This document shows, one piece after another, positions 48,695 to 57,441 of a stretch of 64,000 nt of DNA (position 1 is the first letter of the stretch; each line of letters starts with the position of its first letter). Both the position numbers and the translations under genes were made by a program. The DNA is from JAOUEA01 sp038249195 (GTDB lineage: Bacteria > Actinomycetota > UBA4738 > HRBIN12), in contig JBBRWM010000011.1 of assembly GCA_038249195.1 (NCBI GenBank), forward strand, positions 1 through 64,000, given 5' to 3'. The notes beneath the pieces are model-generated. The model made no database searches, was not told the origin of the DNA, and worked only from the letters and a program-made list of their open reading frames with translations.

Positions 48695-49549
48695 ATGAGG
48701 AAGATCCCGGTTGCACTCACCGCGGCACTGTCGATTCTGCTCGTTCTGGCTGCGGCGGCGCCTCCCGCGTCGGGCGGCGTCGAGCGGCCTCGCGACGCCA
48801 CCGTCACGATCGCGGCGGCGGGCGATATCGCGCTGTCGGGCCACGTCGGCAAGAACCAGAAGCAGACGGCGGCCCTCATCACCGATCGCATCCACCCCGC
48901 CGAGGTGTTGGTGCTGGGGGATGCGCAGTATGAGAAGGGGGAGTACGCCCAGTTCCAGAAGTCCTACGACCCCACGTGGGGCGCGTTCAAGAACATCACG
49001 GCGCCGGCGCTGGGGAACCACGAATACGAGACGAAGAACGCGAGCGGTTACTTCCAGTACTTCGCCGCGCAGCTCGCGGGTCGCGGAGCGGCCGCCTCAG
49101 ACCCGCAGCGCGGCTACTACAGCTTCGATCTCGGCTCATGGCACATCGTGGCGCTCAACTCGAACTGCAAGTTCGCGAGCTGCCCCGCGCAGGTCACCTG
49201 GTTGAAGAACGACCTGGCGGCCGACGGCCATCTGTGCGAGCTGGTCTTCTACCACCATCCCTCGGAGGGAACCTTCCCGAAGGCGGCAGCGCAGTCGGGC
49301 GCCGATCTCATCCTCGCGGGGCACAAGCACACCTACGAGCGGTGGGACAACTACAAGGGCCTCCACATCCGCCGACTCATCGTGGGCACGGGCGGGCGTT
49401 CGGCGGGGACGCCGTCTGGCAAGGCCGACGCCGGGTTCAAGGGGTATGGCGTCATGCAGCTGGACCTCAGCCCGTCGGCATACACATGGAAGTTCATCGA
49501 CGTGAATGGGACCGTGCGCGATTCCGGATCGGATTCCTGCTCGGCCTGA
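48695..49549 (+). CDS. Secreted metallophosphoesterase (purple acid phosphatase-like)
   Basis: A 284-residue exported calcineurin-like phosphoesterase. MRKIPVALTAALSILLVLAA plus APPASG is the signal peptide. Dimetal ligands follow in order: AAAGDIALSG, VLVLGDAQYEKGE, LGNHEYETK, VFYHHPSEG and ILAGHKHTYERW. The order and spacing fit purple acid phosphatase-like enzymes that release phosphate outside the membrane. ATG 48695 has GAGAGG upstream. Substrate unknown. Confidence 0.9.
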   Translation: MRKIPVALTAALSILLVLAAAAPPASGGVERPRDATVTIAAAGDIALSGHVGKNQKQTAALITDRIHPAEVLVLGDAQYEKGEYAQFQKSYDPTWGAFKNITAPALGNHEYETKNASGYFQYFAAQLAGRGAAASDPQRGYYSFDLGSWHIVALNSNCKFASCPAQVTWLKNDLAADGHLCELVFYHHPSEGTFPKAAAQSGADLILAGHKHTYERWDNYKGLHIRRLIVGTGGRSAGTPSGKADAGFKGYGVMQLDLSPSAYTWKFIDVNGTVRDSGSDSCSA

Positions 49550-49564
49550 CCCCGCCGCACCGGC

Positions 49565-49570
49565 TAGGGT
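49565..49570 (+). promoter_or_regulatory. Candidate -10 hexamer TAGGGT
   Basis: TAGGGT lies 7 nt before GTG 49578 of the NYN-LOTUS gene. The same bases include AGGGTG, a possible weak ribosome-binding site. Confidence 0.35.
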
Positions 49571-49577
49571 GTTCGCC

Positions 49578-50693
49578 GTGGATAGCGACGAAGAACGTAT
49601 CGCCCTGTTCCTGGACTACGAGAACCTGGCCATCGGCGCGCGCGACAACCTGGGGCTCTCGTTCGATCTGCGGCCCGTCCTCGACGCGCTCGCGGTGCGC
49701 GGACGCGTGATCGCGCGCAGGGCCTACGCGGATTGGTCGTACTTCGACGAGGACCGGCGCATGCTCACCCGCAACCATGTGGAGCTGATCGAGATCCCGC
49801 AACGGATGGGCGCCTCACGCAAGAACGCGGGAGACGTGAAGCTCGCCGTGGATGCGCTCGAGATGGCGTTCGAGCGCGACTTCGTCACCACGTTCGTGAT
49901 CTGCACCGGCGACAGCGACCTGACGCCGCTCGTGCACAAGCTGCGCGAGCTCGACAAGCGCGTGATCGGCGTGGGGATCAAGGACTCCACCTCCGCCCTC
50001 CTGCCACCCGCCTGCGACGAGTTCCTGTTCTACGAATCGCTCGACGGTGTCGACGTTCATGCGGGCGGGGGACGCCGGCGCCGGGGCTCGGGACGCGGCG
50101 GATCGGGCTCCGGCGATCGGGGTGCCCACGGCCCCGAACTCGTGGTCGAGGCCCCAGCCGAGGCCATGGATGACGACGAGCACGAGGTGAGTGGATCCCC
50201 CGGCGACGTGAATCAGCTCGCGATCTTGATCGCGCAGACGCTCGCCGGGCTCCAGCGTTCCTCCAACGGCCCTGTGCGCGCGTCCTCGATCAAGCGCGCG
50301 TTGCTGCGCAAGGACCCGACCTTCAGCGAGGACGATTTCGGGTTCCGCGCGTTCGGTGAGCTCCTGCGCCATCTCGCGGACCAAAACCTCGTGGAGCTGA
50401 GCGAGAGCTCCGCCAATGGGGATCCCGAGGTGACCCTCCCCTCGCGCGGGGGGGAAACGGAGGCGTTCGCGCTGCTGCAGCAGGTCGTCGCCGACCTGCA
50501 GGCCGACGGTGACGCCCCGTTGCTGTCGGGTCTGAAGAACCAGGTGCGCAAGGTCGAGCCTGACTTCAGCGAAAAGAAGTTCGGATACCGGGGGTTCTTG
50601 CAGTTCTGCAAGGCCGCGGAGACCGAGGGTCTCGTAACACTGGCATGGGACCCGGATGCCGAGGACTACGTCATCGAGGCGACGGCGGGCTGA
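49578..50693 (+). CDS. NYN-domain ribonuclease-like protein with two LOTUS/OST-HTH domains
   Basis: A 371-residue protein. The N-terminal NYN (PIN-like) domain shows ERIALFLDYENLAIGARDNL, RKNAGDVKLAVDALEMAFE and TTFVICTGDSDLTPLVHKLR, with the acidic residues that bind metal in PIN nucleases. After a Gly/Arg-rich linker come two winged-helix LOTUS (OST-HTH) domains, about residues 215-290 (VRASSIKRALLRKDPTFSED) and 295-365 (PLLSGLKNQVRKVEPDFSEK). RNA cleavage guided by RNA-binding LOTUS domains is inferred. GTG 49578 is chosen near the domain start. Confidence 0.88.
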   Translation: MDSDEERIALFLDYENLAIGARDNLGLSFDLRPVLDALAVRGRVIARRAYADWSYFDEDRRMLTRNHVELIEIPQRMGASRKNAGDVKLAVDALEMAFERDFVTTFVICTGDSDLTPLVHKLRELDKRVIGVGIKDSTSALLPPACDEFLFYESLDGVDVHAGGGRRRRGSGRGGSGSGDRGAHGPELVVEAPAEAMDDDEHEVSGSPGDVNQLAILIAQTLAGLQRSSNGPVRASSIKRALLRKDPTFSEDDFGFRAFGELLRHLADQNLVELSESSANGDPEVTLPSRGGETEAFALLQQVVADLQADGDAPLLSGLKNQVRKVEPDFSEKKFGYRGFLQFCKAAETEGLVTLAWDPDAEDYVIEATAG

Positions 50694-50712
50694 CGCCGAC
50701 CCTGCGCAGGGC

Positions 50713-53496
50713 ATGAAGACGGCGCTCACACGAAGGGGCGGGAGCGCCGTCATCCCGAACGGCCGCCCCGCGTGGCGCTCGGCGCCCACCCGCCTCCTGC
50801 ATCGACCGGCGCTGTTCGTGGCGCTGGCGCTCGGCGGGATCCTCGTCACGGTCACGGTGGCGGCGGCGCCCCTGTTCGTGGCGGCCTCGGAGAGTCAGCT
50901 CCTGAACGCGGCCATCGCGAACCCGACGTTCACGCGCTACCGCGTGGGCATCACGTACGACGCAGCCAACGTGGGGTTCGAGGCGCGCGCGCCCGACGGG
51001 GGATCGCTCACGCAGGAACGGGGGGCGGCGTTCGCCGCGGAGGCCGCCAAGGAGCCGGTGCTGGGTCCCACGCTCGCGAGCATAGCGGCACCGCCCGTGC
51101 GCGTGACCGACGACACCGGAAAGGACCCGTCGACGGGGCCGATCAGCGGCCGGCTGTACGCGGGGGACCGCGCGCTCGAACACGTTCAGATCCTGGCCGG
51201 GCCCAACGGGAACGGCATCTGGCTGCCCGACCTCATCGCCAAAGCGACAGGCGTTCGTCCCGGTGACGCGGTGCTCCTGCACGCCGGCCGCCGGGTCGCC
51301 CGTGCGCGGGTGGCCGGCATCCTCCGAGCGGTCTACGCCGCGCCGCCCGACGGCTACTGGCAGCCGTGGACGCCCGACATCTATCTCCCGTGCCCCGACT
51401 GCGCACTGCCCCCCCAGTTCATCATCGCCGACACGGATCGCCTGATGCGGCTCCAGGATCAACTGGGACGCCGGTCGGTCGATCAAGCCTGGCAGGCGCC
51501 CGTTCGCGCCGAGCCGGAGCTCACGGTGAGCGAGGCCCATGGGCTCGCGGCGTTCGCATCCGACCTCGAAACGCGCATGCAGCGCGGCAGCGAACAGCCC
51601 ACCTCCACCCGCCTCGGCGGGTTGTTCGAGTGTTGCGGAACGGTGTTCACGGCCCGACCCAATGGGCGCTTCGACGCGACGTCATACTCCCGTTTCCGCA
51701 GCGGGAGCGGCGCCGTGGTCACGATCGTGGATCAGCGGACGCCGGCGGTCCGAGGCCCGGTCTCGGTCCTGCTCGTCGCGGGGCTCGCGATCGCGTTCGC
51801 GGCCATCGCCGCCGCCGCCGCCTTCGCGGTTGCGTCGCGCCCCGACGAGACGGGCCTGTTGCGCGCGCGAGGCTGGAGCCCGCTGCGGGTGGGCGCGCGA
51901 ACCTCGGTCGAGGCGGCCGTGCCCATCGCGGTCGGTACCGTGGGCGGCTTCGCGCTGGCGTCCGCCCTCATGGCGGCGTTCGGGCCCTCGGGTGCCGTGG
52001 GGGCGGCGGCGCAACGCATCGCGGTGGCCGGCTCCCTCGCCGCCGCCGGCGGTTCGCTGCTCCTCGTCGGTGGTGTCTCCGGTGCCCTGTTCGCGTCCAG
52101 CCACGAGCACAAGGAGCGGCTCACGCGGCTCGTGATGTGGTTCCCCTGGGAGCTGCTGGCGTTCGCGGCGGCCTGGGCGCTCGGCCGATCGCTGGCTACG
52201 CGGGGCGGGATCGTCCAGGCGGGTGCCGTGAACTCGCCCAGGGCCGCCGTGTTCCTGTACCCGCTTGCCCTGGCCCTCGGTGTGGGGATCTTGAGCGCGA
52301 GGATCGTGGCGGTCGTGGTCATGCGTCGCGCGCGATCCGGCAAGGGCGACCGTGTGACCGCGGGTTGGCTCACCGTGCGACGCGTGGCTGCCTCCCACCG
52401 GCTCGGCGTCGTCTTCGTGGTGGCGACGGCGCTCGCGGTTGCGGTCTTCGTCTCTGCCCAGGGACTCGTGACGTCCCTCCAGACCACCGTCGAGGCCAAG
52501 GCGAAGGTCTTCGTCGGCAGCGACGTCCAGGTCCAGACCGTGCCCGGAGCAACGGCTCCCTCGTCGTTCCCCTTCCCGATCACGGAGGTCCAGCGCGTCA
52601 CGCAGGCGGGGACCTTCGACGGGGGCGAGGAGTACGACCTGCTGGTGGTCGACCCTTCGACGTTCGAGTCCGCCGCGTACTGGAACGGCGCGTTTTCCGG
52701 CCGGCCGCTCTCGCAGCTGCTGAGCGCGATCGCCACCGAGGGTTCCGCACGGGTGCCGATCCTGCTCGTGAACGGCACCGGCGCCGACCCCTCGAGGATG
52801 AGCCTGGGCGGCGTCGAGGTCCCCGTGGACGTCGTGGGCACGGCGGACGCCTTCCCGGGCGCATCCTCCCAGCAACAGATGGTCGTGATGGCGGCGGACG
52901 CGGTGCAGCCGGCGTTCCACGTAGATCCCTATCGGGTCACCTCCTCGTACGCCACGACGGAGTTCTGGATCCGCGGCAACCAGGAGCAGATCCGCTCCGA
53001 CGTGGGTGGGGCGGGCCTGCAGGCGTACCTCGTGCTGCCCGCTCACGAGGTCGAGGACATCCCTATCGTGGTCGCCGCCGTGAACACGCTGCTCGTGCTC
53101 GACGTCCTCGGGCTCGTGGCGCTCCTGTTGGTCGTCCTGCTCGCCATCGTGTACCTGCAGGCCCGGCAGCGTTCCCGCGTGATGGCCTCCGCGCTGTCGA
53201 GCCGCATGGGGATCTCCGCGCGAACGATGCGCCTCGCGTTGGTGCTCGAGCTCGGCGGCCTGCTGCTCCTGGCGCTCGCCGCCGGGGCGCTCGCGGGGTT
53301 GGTCACGCTGCCGACGGTGCTCGATGCGATCGCGCCGCTGCCGTCCATCCCGCCACGCAGCATCGTGGTCGCGCCGTGGGGTGCGCTGATCGCTGCGGCG
53401 GCGTTGCTCGGCGTCGCGGCCCTCGTTGGCGGGCGGCTCGCCGATCGGGCGGCACGGCGCGAGTCCTTGGGAGAGGTGATGCGCGTTGCCGGCTGA
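50713..53496 (+). CDS. FtsX-type ABC transporter permease, double domain
   Basis: A 927-residue inner-membrane permease of the MacB/LolC class. An N-terminal membrane segment (PALFVALALGGILVTVTVAA) is followed by a large extracytoplasmic domain with CPDC, then about three membrane segments, a second extracytoplasmic domain and a final FtsX membrane block (VLDVLGLVALLLVVLLAIVY ... ALVLELGGLLLLALAAGALA). This is the usual double-FtsX layout of large actinobacterial ABC permeases, which move lipids, peptides or lipoproteins by mechanotransmission. It overlaps the ATPase gene by 11 bp. No substrate is assigned. Confidence 0.85.
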   Translation: MKTALTRRGGSAVIPNGRPAWRSAPTRLLHRPALFVALALGGILVTVTVAAAPLFVAASESQLLNAAIANPTFTRYRVGITYDAANVGFEARAPDGGSLTQERGAAFAAEAAKEPVLGPTLASIAAPPVRVTDDTGKDPSTGPISGRLYAGDRALEHVQILAGPNGNGIWLPDLIAKATGVRPGDAVLLHAGRRVARARVAGILRAVYAAPPDGYWQPWTPDIYLPCPDCALPPQFIIADTDRLMRLQDQLGRRSVDQAWQAPVRAEPELTVSEAHGLAAFASDLETRMQRGSEQPTSTRLGGLFECCGTVFTARPNGRFDATSYSRFRSGSGAVVTIVDQRTPAVRGPVSVLLVAGLAIAFAAIAAAAAFAVASRPDETGLLRARGWSPLRVGARTSVEAAVPIAVGTVGGFALASALMAAFGPSGAVGAAAQRIAVAGSLAAAGGSLLLVGGVSGALFASSHEHKERLTRLVMWFPWELLAFAAAWALGRSLATRGGIVQAGAVNSPRAAVFLYPLALALGVGILSARIVAVVVMRRARSGKGDRVTAGWLTVRRVAASHRLGVVFVVATALAVAVFVSAQGLVTSLQTTVEAKAKVFVGSDVQVQTVPGATAPSSFPFPITEVQRVTQAGTFDGGEEYDLLVVDPSTFESAAYWNGAFSGRPLSQLLSAIATEGSARVPILLVNGTGADPSRMSLGGVEVPVDVVGTADAFPGASSQQQMVVMAADAVQPAFHVDPYRVTSSYATTEFWIRGNQEQIRSDVGGAGLQAYLVLPAHEVEDIPIVVAAVNTLLVLDVLGLVALLLVVLLAIVYLQARQRSRVMASALSSRMGISARTMRLALVLELGGLLLLALAAGALAGLVTLPTVLDAIAPLPSIPPRSIVVAPWGALIAAAALLGVAALVGGRLADRAARRESLGEVMRVAG

Positions 53497-54904
53497 TTTG
53501 GCTCGGGGAACGGCGATCCTGTTCGACGGCGTCGTGCGCTCCTACCCGGCGCCCACCGGAGCGGTACGGGCGCTACGGGACGTCACGGGCGCCCTGCCTC
53601 GAGCGGCGGTGAGCGCGGTCGTCGGGCCCTCGGGCAGCGGGAAGTCCTCCTTGCTTCGCATCATCGCCGGCATGGACCGCCCGAGCTCCGGGTCGGTGGC
53701 CGTGGAGGGCTTGGACGTGGGCGCGGCGTCCGCCCGGGCGCGGAGGCGGCTGCTGCGCGACGTGGTCGGCTACGTCTACCAGCGGCCCGCCGCCAACTTC
53801 CTGACGGACCTCACGGTGGCCCAGCACCTGCGCATGGCGGCCGGCGCGGATCGCGATGGGGACGACCTCCTCGCGATCCTCCGCAAGCTCGGTATCGAGG
53901 ATCGCGCGGATCATCGACCGGAGGAGCTGTCCGGGGGAGAGCAGCAGCGCGCCGCGTTCGCGCAGGCGCTGGCCTCCGGTGCTCGCGTCGTCGTGGCCGA
54001 CGAGCCGACGGCCGAACTCGACCGTGGGTCGAGCGCCCTCGTGATCGAACGGCTGCACGACCTGGCGGCGGACGGCGTGACAGTGGTGATCGCCACGCAC
54101 GACCCCGACGTCATCGCCGCCGCCGAGCACCGGCTGGAGCTCGAGCACGGGCGGGTGCGGGAGGCCGGGGGGCGGGGCTCGCCCGACCCCGAGGCGCCGG
54201 CACCGGGGACGGTCCTGCGGTGGCCGGGTCGCGATCTACCCACGTGGATGGCGGGATCCGGCGGGGCAGCGCTCGAGGTCGTGGGGGTTTCGAAGGCCTA
54301 CGGTCACGGCGACGAGATCGTGCATGCGCTGCGCGACGTGAGCCTCGTCGCGGGTGCCGGCGAGCTCGTCGGGCTGGTGGGTCGGTCGGGATCGGGCAAG
54401 ACCACGCTGCTGAACATCGCCGGCGGGTGGGAGCGGGCCGACGAGGGCTCCGTGAGCGTGCCCTCCGGATCGTCTACCCCGTGGGCCGACGTCGCGTACG
54501 TCCCCCAGCGACTCGGGCTGATGGACGAGCTCCGGATCCGCGAGAACGTCGAGTACCCGGCGCGCCTCGCGGGGCAATTGGAGGAGCGACGCCCCCTGAT
54601 CGACGGGTTGCTGCAGACCTTGGGGCTCGATGAGCTCGGTGAACGATACCCGCGCGAGGCGTCGTTGGGGGAGCAACAGCGCACGGCCCTGGCGCGGGCG
54701 TTGGTGATGGGTCCGGCCCTCCTGCTCGCGGACGAGCCCACGGGACACCAGGACGCGGGATGGTCCCGCCGGATCCTCGCCGTCCTCGCGGATGCCGCCG
54801 CCTCGGGGTCCTGCTGCGTCATCGCGACGCACGACGCGGAGCTGGCGCCCCTCCTGCACCGCGTCGTGGCGATGGCCGACGGGGCCATCGGGTCGCCCGC
54901 CTGA
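53486..54904 (+). CDS. ABC transporter ATP-binding protein with two fused ATPase domains
   Basis: A 472-residue protein with two LolD/MacB-type nucleotide-binding domains. The first (about 1-230) has Walker A VVGPSGSGKSSLLRI, signature ELSGGEQQRAAFAQAL and Walker B VVADEPTAELD; the second (about 255-470) has Walker A VGRSGSGKTTLLNI, Walker B LLADEPTGHQD and a degenerate signature EASLGEQQRTALARAL. ATP hydrolysis at one of the two composite sites may thus be weak. The TTG start lies inside the permease gene end, so both subunits are translationally coupled; they form one transporter. Confidence 0.88.
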   Translation: MPADLARGTAILFDGVVRSYPAPTGAVRALRDVTGALPRAAVSAVVGPSGSGKSSLLRIIAGMDRPSSGSVAVEGLDVGAASARARRRLLRDVVGYVYQRPAANFLTDLTVAQHLRMAAGADRDGDDLLAILRKLGIEDRADHRPEELSGGEQQRAAFAQALASGARVVVADEPTAELDRGSSALVIERLHDLAADGVTVVIATHDPDVIAAAEHRLELEHGRVREAGGRGSPDPEAPAPGTVLRWPGRDLPTWMAGSGGAALEVVGVSKAYGHGDEIVHALRDVSLVAGAGELVGLVGRSGSGKTTLLNIAGGWERADEGSVSVPSGSSTPWADVAYVPQRLGLMDELRIRENVEYPARLAGQLEERRPLIDGLLQTLGLDELGERYPREASLGEQQRTALARALVMGPALLLADEPTGHQDAGWSRRILAVLADAAASGSCCVIATHDAELAPLLHRVVAMADGAIGSPA

Positions 54905-54908
54905 GGCG

Positions 54909-55325
54909 TCAGACCGCGCGTACGAGCGCGACCACCGGGATCACGCGGTCGGTCTTCTGCTCGTACTCGGCGAACTGCGGGTAGGCGGCCGCCTGCCGAG
55001 CGAAGAGGGCATCGCGGTCCGCGCCCTGCACGATCTCGACCTTGACGCCGAACCGTTCCGTGCCGACCTCCACCGTCGCCTCGGGGTTCGCCACGAGGTT
55101 CCGGTACCAGTCCGGGTCCGCGGGCGCCCCTGCCTTGGAGGCGAACACGACGAAACGATCGCCGTCGGGCAGGTACATCACCGGCGTGGTGTGCTGTCGC
55201 CCGGTCTTGGCACCTGTGCTGGTGAGCAGGAGCAGCGGGGCCCCCTCGAACGGGCCGCCGACGACGCCGTCGTGGGCTCGGAACTCTTCGATGATGCCGG
55301 TGTTCCAATCGCGGGCCTCTGCCAT
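54909..55325 (-). CDS. Deazaflavin (F420)-dependent nitroreductase family protein
   Basis: A 138-residue Ddn-like protein with the split-barrel flavin fold. LLLLTSTGAKTGRQHTTPVM then YLPDGDRFVVFASKAGAPAD followed by DWYRNLVANPEATVEVG are the family signatures, where the ST-GA-KTG-x-x-R-x-x-P-v loop binds F420. It would reduce quinones or nitro compounds with F420H2. Its presence implies that the organism makes F420. It is a single gene, convergent with the ABC ATPase gene. Confidence 0.9.
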   Translation of the reverse strand: MAEARDWNTGIIEEFRAHDGVVGGPFEGAPLLLLTSTGAKTGRQHTTPVMYLPDGDRFVVFASKAGAPADPDWYRNLVANPEATVEVGTERFGVKVEIVQGADRDALFARQAAAYPQFAEYEQKTDRVIPVVALVRAV

Positions 55326-55368
55326 GGAACGTCTCCTTCACACGGGCCGGAAGCCCGCCACGCTAGCA

Positions 55369-55575
55369 CTACGGCGAACCGCTGAGCCGGTCGCTCGCCA
55401 GCAGGCGGGCCTCCTCCAGCCGCGTGCGGTCGACGAAGAGCCGAACGCCGTGCTCCCAGATCCAGCTGATCGCTCCGGGCGACTTGGACCACCACACGAT
55501 GTCGGCTCCCTCGAGGGCTTCCGCGATCTGCTCGGCGTGCGCGAGCGTGAATTCACCGAGGTAGGTGGTACGCAT
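55369..55575 (-). CDS. Small conserved hypothetical protein
   Basis: A 68-residue protein beginning MRTTYLGEFTLAHAEQIAEA and including IVWWSKSPGAISWIWEHGVR with LFVDRTRLEEARLLASD. The alternation of beta-strands and helices is like small alpha/beta DUF2007-type signal-transducing domains, but the match is not certain. The start at 55575 is chosen by the conserved-looking beginning; longer frames to 55605 or 55668 lack ribosome-binding sites too. Confidence 0.5.
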   Translation of the reverse strand: MRTTYLGEFTLAHAEQIAEALEGADIVWWSKSPGAISWIWEHGVRLFVDRTRLEEARLLASDRLSGSP

Positions 55576-55723
55576 GTGCGGCGGCACACGCTCGAGTCCT
55601 GGCATGCGTTCGAGGATACGCTCAGCCAGCACCGCCGGGCGCACCGCCGGGCGCCGCGGGCGGCCCACGCGTTCAAGCGCCGGGCCCGGCTTGGTCGCCC
55701 CAGCCGATCAGGCTCGGGATCAC

Positions 55724-56230
55724 CTAGCTACCGCCGGTGACGATGAACTCGCCGGTTTGGGCGTCCATGCCGGTCACCAAGCTGGAACCTGCACACGAGG
55801 GCAGTGACCCTCCGGGAGGCAGCGAGGGGCCGGCCACCGGGGTGCACATACCTCCCCAGTCGACGTCGTAGTACAGGTTGGTCCCCTTGCCCCAGTGGAG
55901 GTCGGCGGCGTTCGCCGATCCGAGCGTCACCTGCACCGTCTGCGCGTCTGGAGGAATGGCGTATCCGGCAGCACGCCGCAGCGCCTCGTCGAAGGAGATG
56001 ATGCCGGTGAGATCCATCCCGTCCACGGAGCCGAACGCTCCGGAGGTCTGCCCGTGGATGAGGGTCACGTCTGGCAGCCGCGTCGGCTCGCATCTCCGGA
56101 CGAGTTGAGCGCAAGACGTCGGCCCGGGTGATGTCGACGTTCCTTCACCTTCCACCATGCCGCACGAGGCGAGCATCATCGCCGCGATCGACGCGACGTC
56201 AGCGAGTAACCGCACACTCAGCCTCCCCAT
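55724..56230 (-). CDS. Lipoprotein of unknown function
   Basis: A 168-residue lipoprotein: a basic and hydrophobic start (RLSVRLLADVASIAAMM) ends in the lipobox LASC near residue 23. The mature part has cysteines in SCAQLVRRCEP and MCTPVAG and PSCAGSS, and a beta-rich core (NLYYDVDWGGM). The name of the family is not known. No ribosome-binding site is obvious before the ATG. Confidence 0.62.
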   Translation of the reverse strand: MGRLSVRLLADVASIAAMMLASCGMVEGEGTSTSPGPTSCAQLVRRCEPTRLPDVTLIHGQTSGAFGSVDGMDLTGIISFDEALRRAAGYAIPPDAQTVQVTLGSANAADLHWGKGTNLYYDVDWGGMCTPVAGPSLPPGGSLPSCAGSSLVTGMDAQTGEFIVTGGS

Positions 56231-56337
56231 GATGGAGTCTGACGTTCACACGTGCAGGAGTCGTTCCCGCGGGCACGAGGCGCCGATGCGTCTTCCGTCC
56301 AGACTGAGGCTGTCGTCTACGGGGACATGTGTATGCA

Positions 56338-56682
56338 CTAGCGGGTCTCTTCGTGACGACCCTGTACGGCAGAGGCAGCGAAGAGCGCCAGGAAGGCGGA
56401 CCACACCACTAACCCGCCGTCGTGGATGCCCAAGACCAAGTCCGCGATCACGACGACCGAGGCCAGGTCCAGGCCCGCCCACCAGGCCCACAAGAACTCG
56501 ATCCAGAGGCACACACCAACGAAGACGTAGACCACCCCCAGCGTGAGGAGGATCAGCCCGTCCTGCCCGGTCCTCGGCGTGGTCTGGTGGCCGCTGTTGA
56601 TTCCCGCGAGGGCAGCGCCGAGGCCCGCCAGCGCGAAGATGACCGAAAGCACCTGGGTCGCTCGGCCGAACTTCGGTCGCAT
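56338..56682 (-). CDS. Small membrane protein
   Basis: A 114-residue protein with three to four predicted membrane segments (ATQVLSVIFALAGLGAALAG; ILLTLGVVYVFVGVCLWIEF; LASVVVIADLVLG; VVWSAFLALFAASAVQ) and very short loops. ATG 56682 (MRPKFGR) is used because a longer frame adds only low-complexity sequence. No family or neighbour gives a role. Confidence 0.62.
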   Translation of the reverse strand: MRPKFGRATQVLSVIFALAGLGAALAGINSGHQTTPRTGQDGLILLTLGVVYVFVGVCLWIEFLWAWWAGLDLASVVVIADLVLGIHDGGLVVWSAFLALFAASAVQGRHEETR

Positions 56683-56815
56683 GATCTGTTGGTATCGGCG
56701 GTCCGCCCCAGTCCCATGAGTTCGCTCAACTCGGGTCCCCATCGAGCGAAAGGGCGCTATCGCTCTCGAGCGTTCACCCGAGGATCCGCGTGGAGCGGGC
56801 GAGTAGCATCGCGGC

Positions 56816-57090
56816 GTGAAGCTGCGACGTCCTGCCTCGCCCATCCCCTCGGGCGTAGCGATGCTCTGTCCGGCGCTCGCGCTGGCGCTCTCCGCCTGCT
56901 CGTCGAGGGATCCGACCGCACCCGAAGGCATCTTCCTCCCTCGCCTGACGGGCGCGCCACCGCACTACGGCGCGGCCGCGGTCGAGGGAACGCTCGTCGA
57001 AGACCACGGCTGCCTCGAACTCGCGGATCTGTCTCTGTCGGCGGAGTTCGCCTCGCCGAGTCCGGGCGCAGTGGGAGCCGGAGAACGGAG
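56816..57090 (+). pseudogene. Fragment of a lipoprotein gene
   Basis: The frame opens with MKLRRPASPIPSGVAMLCPA and the lipobox LSAC near residue 28, then GAAAVEGTLVEDHGCLELAD, a beginning typical of exported lipoproteins of Gram-positive bacteria. After about residue 75 the sequence becomes low-complexity and runs on to overlap a DUF4287 coding segment in another frame. The 3' part of the lipoprotein gene thus appears lost by deletion. Confidence 0.5.
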
Positions 57091-57093
57091 GAC

Positions 57094-57330
57094 ATCAACA
57101 CGGCCGAGTACGCACCGCCCTGGCCGAAGCAGGGTCCGGCATCGTATTTCCCGTCCATCGAGAAGAAGTACGGGCGCTCCATCGCGGAGTGGCAGCGGAT
57201 CATCGCGGGATGTGGCCTCAGCAAGCACATGGCCATCGTGGGGTACCTCAAGTCCGAGTACGGCATGGGACACGGGCACGCCAACGCGCTCGTCGGTTGG
57301 ACGCTCGCCGGCAACGTCGCTCGTCCTTAA
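57094..57330 (+). pseudogene. DUF4287 protein segment without canonical start
   Basis: The frame reads GPASYFPSIEKKYGRSIAEW, KHMAIVGYLKSEYGMGHGHA then NALVGWTLAG, the full DUF4287 signature, and ends normally at 57330. Homologues begin shortly before PKQGPASYF, but no ATG, GTG or TTG occurs in frame between the lipoprotein fragment and this point; an ATC at 57094 lies just after GGAGG. The 5' end was probably lost in the same event that removed the lipoprotein's 3' end, unless a rare start is used. Confidence 0.6.
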
Positions 57331-57441
57331 GAAGCGCTCGCGGGGAGTCCGCGCCCGGGGCCTCGATGCGGACGAACGGTGCGAAGGCGTTCGCCAGAGC
57401 GGTCGCCGCGTAAGCTCGGGGATTGGGCGACGGGAGCGGCG

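Noticed and set aside
51366..53612. Long plus-strand frame of 748 codons overlapping the permease
   Set aside because: Arginine/glycine-rich shadow of the FtsX permease in another frame, caused by high GC.
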